Assembly (NCBI GenBank): GCA_021205715.1
Contig: JAJPXA010000086.1
Location: 1-9,610 of the forward strand
Direction of reading: 5' to 3'
Origin: Bacillota bacterium
GTDB taxonomy: Bacteria; Bacillota; Clostridia; UBA1381
DNA length: 9,610 nucleotides
The notes under the pieces are model-generated. The model saw nothing but the letters and a program-made list of their open reading frames with translations. It ran no database searches and was not told the DNA's origin. The first letter of the stretch is position 1. Each line of letters starts with the position of its first letter. This document shows, piece by piece, positions 5,328-9,610 of this stretch. Position numbers and translations under genes: made by a program.

Positions 5328-6536
5328 ATGCTTAAAGGAAAAACGGTAGTTTTGGGAGTATGCGGCGGAATAGCCGCGTATAAGATACCGAATCTCGCGC
5401 GGATGCTGATAAAAGCGGGCGCGGAGGTTGACGTAATAATGACGAAAAACGCGCAAAATTTCATAACGCCGTTCACGTTTGAAACGCTCACGAAGAGGAA
5501 GTGCCTGACCGACACATTCGATCGGAATTTTGAATACAGCGTGGAGCACGTCGCGCTCGCGAAAAAGGCGGACATTTTCGTTATCGCGCCGGCGACGGCG
5601 AACGTGATAGGCAAAATCGCGTCGGGCATAGCCGACGATATGCTGACTACGACGCTCGCGGCATACGCGAAAAAGACGATAATCGCGCCGGCGATGAACC
5701 ACAATATGTATCACAATCGGATTGTGGCTGAAAACATAGAGAAGCTCAAGCGGTTCGGCTATGAATTTGTGGGGCCGGAGCGCGGAATGCTCGCCAACGG
5801 CGACGAGGGCGACGGAAGAATGTGCGCCGAAAAGGACTTGTACGACGTTATCGTGCGGGAAATTTCCTGCGAAAAGGATATGGCGGGCATATCGGTACTG
5901 GTTACGGCGGGCGCGACGCGCGAGAGCATCGATCCGGTGCGCTTTATCAGCAACCGCTCGACGGGCAAAATGGGGCTTGCTATAGCCTGCGCGGCGGCGG
6001 CGCGCGGAGCGGACGTCACGGTCGTAAAGGGCAGTACCGAGGTCGAGTTCCCGAAATATATGAACGTTATCGACGCCGCGAGCGCGGAGGATATGTACCG
6101 CGCGGTAATGACGCGCGCCGACGCGGACATCATAATCAAGGCGGCGGCGGTCGCCGACTACGCGCCCGCGCGAACGGCTGCGGAAAAGATAAAGAAAAGC
6201 GGCGGCGATATGTCAATCGAGCTGACGCGCACAAAGGACATATTAAAAGCGCTCGGCGAAAACAAGCGCGCGGGGCAGCTCATATGCGGCTTTTCAATGG
6301 AAACGGAAAATCTCGTCGAGAACTCGCGCAAAAAGCTGACCGCGAAAAACGCGGATATGATAGCCGCGAACAACCTCAAAACCGAGGGCGCCGGCTTCGG
6401 CACGGACACGAACGTCATAACGCTTATCACCAAAGACGGCGTAACGGAACTGCCGCTGATGTCCAAGCCCGACGCCGCCCATGCGATTCTCACCGCCCTG
6501 CTAACCCTAAGGCGCCCCAAAAGGCGCCCCTACTAG
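5328..6536 (+). CDS. coaBC: CoaBC: PPC decarboxylase / phosphopantothenate-cysteine ligase
   Basis: This bifunctional enzyme makes 4'-phosphopantetheine for coenzyme A. The C-terminal CoaB half joins cysteine to phosphopantothenate with CTP, and the N-terminal CoaC half decarboxylates the product using FMN. The protein is 402 residues, against about 406 in E. coli Dfp. CoaC (about 1-180) has GGIAAYK (13-19), H74, the APATAN flavin motif and PAMNHNMY with N124. CoaB (about 187-390) has GATRESIDPVRFISNRSTGK with R205 and N209, and KAAAVADYAP. Numbering runs one behind E. coli throughout, so catalytic C158 falls on N157 in the flap LANGDEGDGRM; a nearby cysteine is C166. ATG 5328 is preferred over ATG 5322 because AAGGAG (5314-5319) is 8 bases from the first and only 2 from the second. 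The last eight residues, RRPKRRPY, are encoded by an intergenic repeat. CoaBC is normally essential. Confidence 0.95.
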   Translation: MLKGKTVVLGVCGGIAAYKIPNLARMLIKAGAEVDVIMTKNAQNFITPFTFETLTKRKCLTDTFDRNFEYSVEHVALAKKADIFVIAPATANVIGKIASGIADDMLTTTLAAYAKKTIIAPAMNHNMYHNRIVAENIEKLKRFGYEFVGPERGMLANGDEGDGRMCAEKDLYDVIVREISCEKDMAGISVLVTAGATRESIDPVRFISNRSTGKMGLAIACAAAARGADVTVVKGSTEVEFPKYMNVIDAASAEDMYRAVMTRADADIIIKAAAVADYAPARTAAEKIKKSGGDMSIELTRTKDILKALGENKRAGQLICGFSMETENLVENSRKKLTAKNADMIAANNLKTEGAGFGTDTNVITLITKDGVTELPLMSKPDAAHAILTALLTLRRPKRRPY

Positions 6537-6590
6537 GGGAGCTGTCGCGGCTTTAGCCGTGACTGAGGGGTTCCTCGACCGAGGGGTCTA
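6509..6590. repeat. Palindromic intergenic repeat running into the end of coaBC
   Basis: The segment opens with two direct copies of AAGGCGCCCC (6509-6518, 6521-6530). It continues with CCCC-TACTA-GGGG (6527-6539), a 9-bp hairpin with arms GTCGCGGCT (6544-6552) and AGCCGTGAC (6555-6563, one G-T), and CCTC-GACC-GAGG (6573-6584). The core AGGGGAGCTGTC...GTGACTGAGGGGTT resembles, from memory, a non-coding repeat found in many copies in Clostridia genomes. It encodes nothing of its own except the last codons and stop (TAG 6534) of coaBC. I see no second copy in this window. Confidence 0.6.
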
Positions 6591-6593
6591 CAC

Positions 6594-6624
6594 AAAAAAG
6601 GCAATCCTTACGGATTGCCTTTTT
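6594..6624. terminator. Bidirectional terminator between coaBC and the SLH gene
   Basis: GGCAATCC (6600-6607) and GGATTGCC (6612-6619) pair around loop TTAC. They are flanked by six A's on the left (6594-6599) and five T's on the right (6620-6624), so the stem extends to 13 bp and works for both converging genes. Confidence 0.92.
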
Positions 6625-6654
6625 AAAATTGCTATATTCTCGAACTAAACTCAA

Positions 6655-8994
6655 TTAGTTTACGAACTTATAGAGCATAACCGCTGCCTGAGCTCTGGTT
6701 GCGCTATCCTGCGGAGCGAATGTTCCGTCGCCCATACCGTTGATAACGTCAGCCTGCTGAAGCATTGTAACCGACTCTCTCGCGTAGTCTGAAATTGCCC
6801 AATCATCATCGAATGTGATAGCATCCTCAACCAATGTAAGAGTTACGTCGTAGTTCTTTACAAGTCTGTAAATCATAGTTGCCATCTGCTCTCTTGTGAT
6901 GTTGTCGTCCGGACCGAATGTATCAGCATCGTATCCTGTGATAGCACCCAAGGTGTATGCGATTGCAACGTAGTCATATGCCCAATGAGTTGTGGGAACG
7001 TCGCTGAAGTTAGCGCTTGCGCCTGTGAAGCTGCCATAACCGAATGTCAATACAAGGAGCTTAGCGAACTCTGCTCTTGTGATATTGTTGTTCGGTCTGA
7101 ATGTGCCGTCCTCGTAACCCGAGATTACGTTCTTGCTTGCAAGACCGTAGATAGCTTCCTGTGCCCACGATACATCGTCAAGGTCTGAGAAGCTTGCGGT
7201 GTAGTTAATTGTAGCGTTGTTGCTGTAGTTTCCGCTTGCAACATCGCCGCTGCCGCTGCTGCTGCTTGATGAGCTGCCGCCGCTGCTGCTCGATGAGCTT
7301 GAAGACTCTGTCTTAATTGTAATATCCTTTTCCGCAATGTCAGATACCTGGGTTTCACCCTCATCATCTGTATATGTATATACAGCGTAGATTGTCGCGG
7401 TACCCTTAAGAGCAGCCGTGAATGTAGCCGTAGCCTTCTGGTTGGTTGAAGTACCCGCCTTAAGACCCGAAGCCGTCATATGATCAAGGCTGTCGTCGTC
7501 TGTGTAGATTGTAACTTCACCATCATCTGTGTAATACTTAACAGTAGCCGTAACAGTTACCTTGTCGCCAACGTAAACCGTAGTCGGTGAAACGGTAAGA
7601 GTAATCTTCGGTGTCTTTGTTGATGACGATGAATTGCTATCTTCCGATACAGTTACTTCGTTTGTTGCAAGAATCGGAGCCTCTCCGTCTTCCGCGTCAC
7701 CCCAAGCTACAACCTTGGTTACAACCGAAGCTATTTCGTCGTTGTAGATAACAAGCGTACCGCCTGCAATAAGGTCATCCAATGTGTCAGCGTCATAACC
7801 GCCGATTACGTTTGTATACTGAGTCTTTGTAAGGATGTTGCCGTCGCTGTCCTTAAGAACAAAGTCTGTTCCGTATACAGCGTCATATTCGTTGCCTTCC
7901 TCATCATAGAATGTGATAACCAAACCAACTTCTGATGATTCATCAGCATCTTCGATAGCCGATACACCGTCTGAACCTACAACTTCATCAAAGTCAAATT
8001 CAGCAACTGAATCCTGCTCTTCCTCGTAAGGAGTAACAATTGTGCTTGTAAGAGTCATACCGTCTGAACCTGTTATTTCACCATTTGCGTCTTCAATTGA
8101 AGATTTCTCAAGCAAGGTGAATGCAGTTGCATCTGTCAAAGCTGACGGCAATGTGATTGTAATAGTTACAAGCTCGTCATCTTCAAATGTAGCACCAGCA
8201 CCTGTCAAATCAAGGTATGCGATTGTCAAAACACCATCAATAACTGTCTTTGTCAAGGTTGAATCTGACAATTCAACATCATCAGCTTCAACACCGTCCG
8301 GGAGTTCCATAGCTATACCAAAGGTATATACCGGATAAGATACCTCATTAGCTTTAGCAACAATTGTTACAACTGTGTTTGTTTCGTCTATCGAGCTTGA
8401 AAGAGCAATACCCTTTCCGTCCGCTACAACATCCTGCGGAGTATCATCATCTGAATCTTCAGTTGCCTTAGCAGGTCTGTTATCTGTCGATATTGTCTGT
8501 GCATCCGGGTCAACCCACTTTGCAACTGTTGTGCTTGATGCAGTCATACCGTCTGCAACAGTAGTTTCACCGTTCGCATCCTCTATTGAAGACTTGTCAA
8601 GCAAAGTTGCTGTATAGTTTGACGAAAGTGCCGAATCAAGAGCTATTGTTATAGTAACAAGCAAATCATCTTCGAATGTAGCACCGGCACCTGTCAAATC
8701 AAGATACGCAATTGTCAAAACACCGTCGATAACTGTCTTTGTCAAGGTCGAGTCCGACAATGTAACATCGTCAGCTTCAACACCGTCCGGAACCTCTATA
8801 GCTATACCAAAGCTATATACCGGATATGTAACGCCAGTTGCCGTAGCGTCAATTGTAATTTCTGTGCCGTCATCAGAAAGAGAACTTGTTAAAGTAATTC
8901 CCTTTTCGTCATCAGCAAATACAGAAAATGCCGAGAACATCGAAAAAACCATAGACAATGCACAAATCAAAGATATAATCTTTTTATTTTTCAT
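6655..8994 (-). CDS. SLH-anchored surface protein with two cohesin-like repeats
   Basis: The 779-residue exported protein starts with a signal peptide (charged MKNKK, hydrophobic core, likely cut after VFA at residue 27). Two homologous beta-rich modules follow at about 29-155 and 192-318, with a period of exactly 163 residues. Their layout (YPVYSFGIAIEVPDGV, then DGVLTIAYLDL, then a run of beta strands ending SIEDANGE) resembles cohesins, the dockerin-binding domains of scaffoldins. This is judged by eye and is not certain. A further acidic region spans about 319-461, an Ig-like domain 462-562, and a Ser/Gly linker 563-601. Three SLH domains (602-662, 663-725, 728-779) have the conserved TRAE-type motifs ITRAE, ITREQ and ATRAQ, which bind secondary cell-wall polymer. 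No catalytic domain is visible. RBS AAGGAG lies 10 bases before the ATG. It follows the dockerin gene by 46 bases, probably in one transcript. Base composition is less CpG-rich than in the que and coaBC genes. Confidence 0.88.
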   Translation of the reverse strand: MKNKKIISLICALSMVFSMFSAFSVFADDEKGITLTSSLSDDGTEITIDATATGVTYPVYSFGIAIEVPDGVEADDVTLSDSTLTKTVIDGVLTIAYLDLTGAGATFEDDLLVTITIALDSALSSNYTATLLDKSSIEDANGETTVADGMTASSTTVAKWVDPDAQTISTDNRPAKATEDSDDDTPQDVVADGKGIALSSSIDETNTVVTIVAKANEVSYPVYTFGIAMELPDGVEADDVELSDSTLTKTVIDGVLTIAYLDLTGAGATFEDDELVTITITLPSALTDATAFTLLEKSSIEDANGEITGSDGMTLTSTIVTPYEEEQDSVAEFDFDEVVGSDGVSAIEDADESSEVGLVITFYDEEGNEYDAVYGTDFVLKDSDGNILTKTQYTNVIGGYDADTLDDLIAGGTLVIYNDEIASVVTKVVAWGDAEDGEAPILATNEVTVSEDSNSSSSTKTPKITLTVSPTTVYVGDKVTVTATVKYYTDDGEVTIYTDDDSLDHMTASGLKAGTSTNQKATATFTAALKGTATIYAVYTYTDDEGETQVSDIAEKDITIKTESSSSSSSSGGSSSSSSSGSGDVASGNYSNNATINYTASFSDLDDVSWAQEAIYGLASKNVISGYEDGTFRPNNNITRAEFAKLLVLTFGYGSFTGASANFSDVPTTHWAYDYVAIAYTLGAITGYDADTFGPDDNITREQMATMIYRLVKNYDVTLTLVEDAITFDDDWAISDYARESVTMLQQADVINGMGDGTFAPQDSATRAQAAVMLYKFVN
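8042..8421 (-). repeat. Second copy of the cohesin-like module
   Basis: This segment (residues about 192-318) aligns without gaps to 8531-8910 at a constant offset of 489 bases. Residues 242-273 are identical to 79-110 in the first copy. Confidence 0.85.
8531..8910 (-). repeat. First copy of the cohesin-like module
   Basis: This is the N-terminal copy (residues about 29-155), offset 489 bases from the second. Over the 96-base core (8665-8760 against 8176-8271) I count 11 differences. All are transitions at third codon positions and all are silent. Confidence 0.85.
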
Positions 8995-9040
8995 TATTCT
9001 AAAACTCCTTTATCTTATAAAATTGTCATTCTTTAACGCA

Positions 9041-9610
9041 TTATTTGTATGAGCCAACATTTCCTGCTCTGTCAGTGTTGCCTACATAATACATTACGAT
9101 GTAAGTAGCGTCACCTAATGTAATCTTGTCATCACCACTGGTGTCCGCAGCAGCCAAAGCCGTTTCATCAGTAATTGTTGCGCTTCCCGCATAATGTCTT
9201 ACAATGAGCATAGCGTCGGTCAATGTAACTTTCTCGTCAAGACTTACATCGCCGATAAGAACAGTAGCTACATCACCAATCGTAAGCGTGCCTTCCAAGA
9301 TAGCGAACTCATCATCAGCATCGTAGTAGCCTACCATGATAGGATACTTGCCGTCAGCCAAATCTGTACCGCCAAGAAGACCCATTGTGCCGAAGCTGCC
9401 TGTTGATGTCTGATCGATATACAAGATATCATCATCTGTTACAGCAGTCACATCAGCGTCTTTGTCGAGAACAAGGATTGTAGCTGTGTTCGACAAAGTT
9501 GTCGTAAGTGTAAGCGTACCCGCGTCTTCGTCAAATGAACCCGCAACATCACCGCTTACGGATGCAGCCATAGCCGCTGTGCCCATAGCAACCGCGAGAG
9601 CTGCTACAGC
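9041..9610 (-). CDS. Secreted dockerin-containing protein (5' end beyond window)
   Basis: The frame stays open to the window edge, giving 189 visible residues; the true start is outside. The visible N-terminus AVAALAVAMGTAAMA is the end of a signal peptide, likely cut after AMA (visible residue 15). Residues about 16-115 form a small beta-rich domain with a motif DDDILYIDQT that I cannot assign to an enzyme family. Residues 119-180 are a type I-like dockerin: two calcium-loop and helix repeats, D121-V-S-L-D125...D132 (GDVSLDEKVTLTDAMLIVRH) and D156-T-S-G-D160...D167 (ADTSGDDKITLGDATYIVMY). Position 3 of each loop is Ser rather than the usual Asn, and position 6 is Glu or Asp rather than Gly. 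Dockerins bind cohesins, and the next gene encodes a surface protein with cohesin-like repeats. The start at ATG 9586 would leave out half the signal peptide and is not likely to be real. Confidence 0.88.
   Translation of the reverse strand, partial: AVAALAVAMGTAAMAASVSGDVAGSFDEDAGTLTLTTTLSNTATILVLDKDADVTAVTDDDILYIDQTSTGSFGTMGLLGGTDLADGKYPIMVGYYDADDEFAILEGTLTIGDVATVLIGDVSLDEKVTLTDAMLIVRHYAGSATITDETALAAADTSGDDKITLGDATYIVMYYVGNTDRAGNVGSYK

Noticed and set aside
5166..5714. Minus-strand ORFs opposite the start of coaBC
   Set aside because: They cross both promoters, have arginine/tyrosine-rich random composition and no RBS.
5822..6556. A 244-residue plus-strand ORF overlapping coaBC
   Set aside because: It is an arginine- and glycine-rich out-of-frame reading of a GC-rich gene, with no RBS and no recognisable motif.
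6509..6590. An insertion sequence or transposon end
   Set aside because: There is no transposase or long terminal inverted repeat; it fits a short non-coding palindromic repeat better.
8995..9040. A separate promoter for the SLH gene in the 46-base gap
   Set aside because: A TATAAG-like box is present, but no -35 element at acceptable spacing; readthrough from the dockerin gene is simpler.

Overview
The window looks like chromosomal DNA of an anaerobic, spore-forming-type Firmicute of class Clostridia (Oscillospiraceae/Lachnospiraceae-like). The reasons are consensus sigma-A promoters (TTGACA-17-TACAAT), strong AGGAG-type ribosome binding sites, an S-layer-homology (SLH) protein beside a dockerin protein, a fused CoaBC, and a Clostridia-style intergenic repeat. 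I cannot name a species. There are nine well-supported protein genes, one tiny ORF that looks like a gene remnant, and no tRNA, rRNA, CRISPR array or transposase. No gene-free gap exceeds 300 bases.

Left end (1-541): a 37-codon leftover resembling the C-terminus of a SLOG-family protein; a 46-residue cysteine-rich, single-membrane-segment protein (226-366) with a strong RBS and a possible sporulation-type promoter; and a strong terminator (411-442).

Region 2 (489-3407), plus strand: an Rrf2/IscR-type regulator with three cysteines and its own promoter overlapping a dyad. Next, from its own near-perfect promoter, comes a tight four-gene operon queC-queD-queE-folE. Together these four enzymes convert GTP to preQ0, the 7-deazaguanine precursor of queuosine. 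The genes are 3 nt apart or overlap by 4 and 1 nt, and a 12-bp bidirectional hairpin closes the unit.

Region 3 (3419-5327): a minus-strand receiver-GGDEF-EAL protein. Its EAL phosphodiesterase domain looks intact, but its receiver lacks the phospho-Asp (Asn instead) and its GGDEF motif is degraded. It is transcribed divergently from coaBC.

Region 4 (5328-6624), plus strand: the bifunctional coenzyme A biosynthesis protein CoaBC, with Asn at the conserved catalytic-flap Cys position. Its last eight codons lie inside a palindromic intergenic repeat. A bidirectional terminator follows.

Region 5 (6655-9610), minus strand: two secreted proteins. The upstream gene (cut by the window edge) encodes a small exported protein with a short beta domain and a C-terminal dockerin. 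Forty-six bases downstream is a 779-residue surface protein: signal peptide, two near-identical cohesin-like beta-sandwich repeats, an Ig-like domain, a polyserine linker and three SLH domains. The pair could form a compact cell-surface cohesin-dockerin system with no enzyme in the part visible here. This is the most interesting hypothesis in the window.
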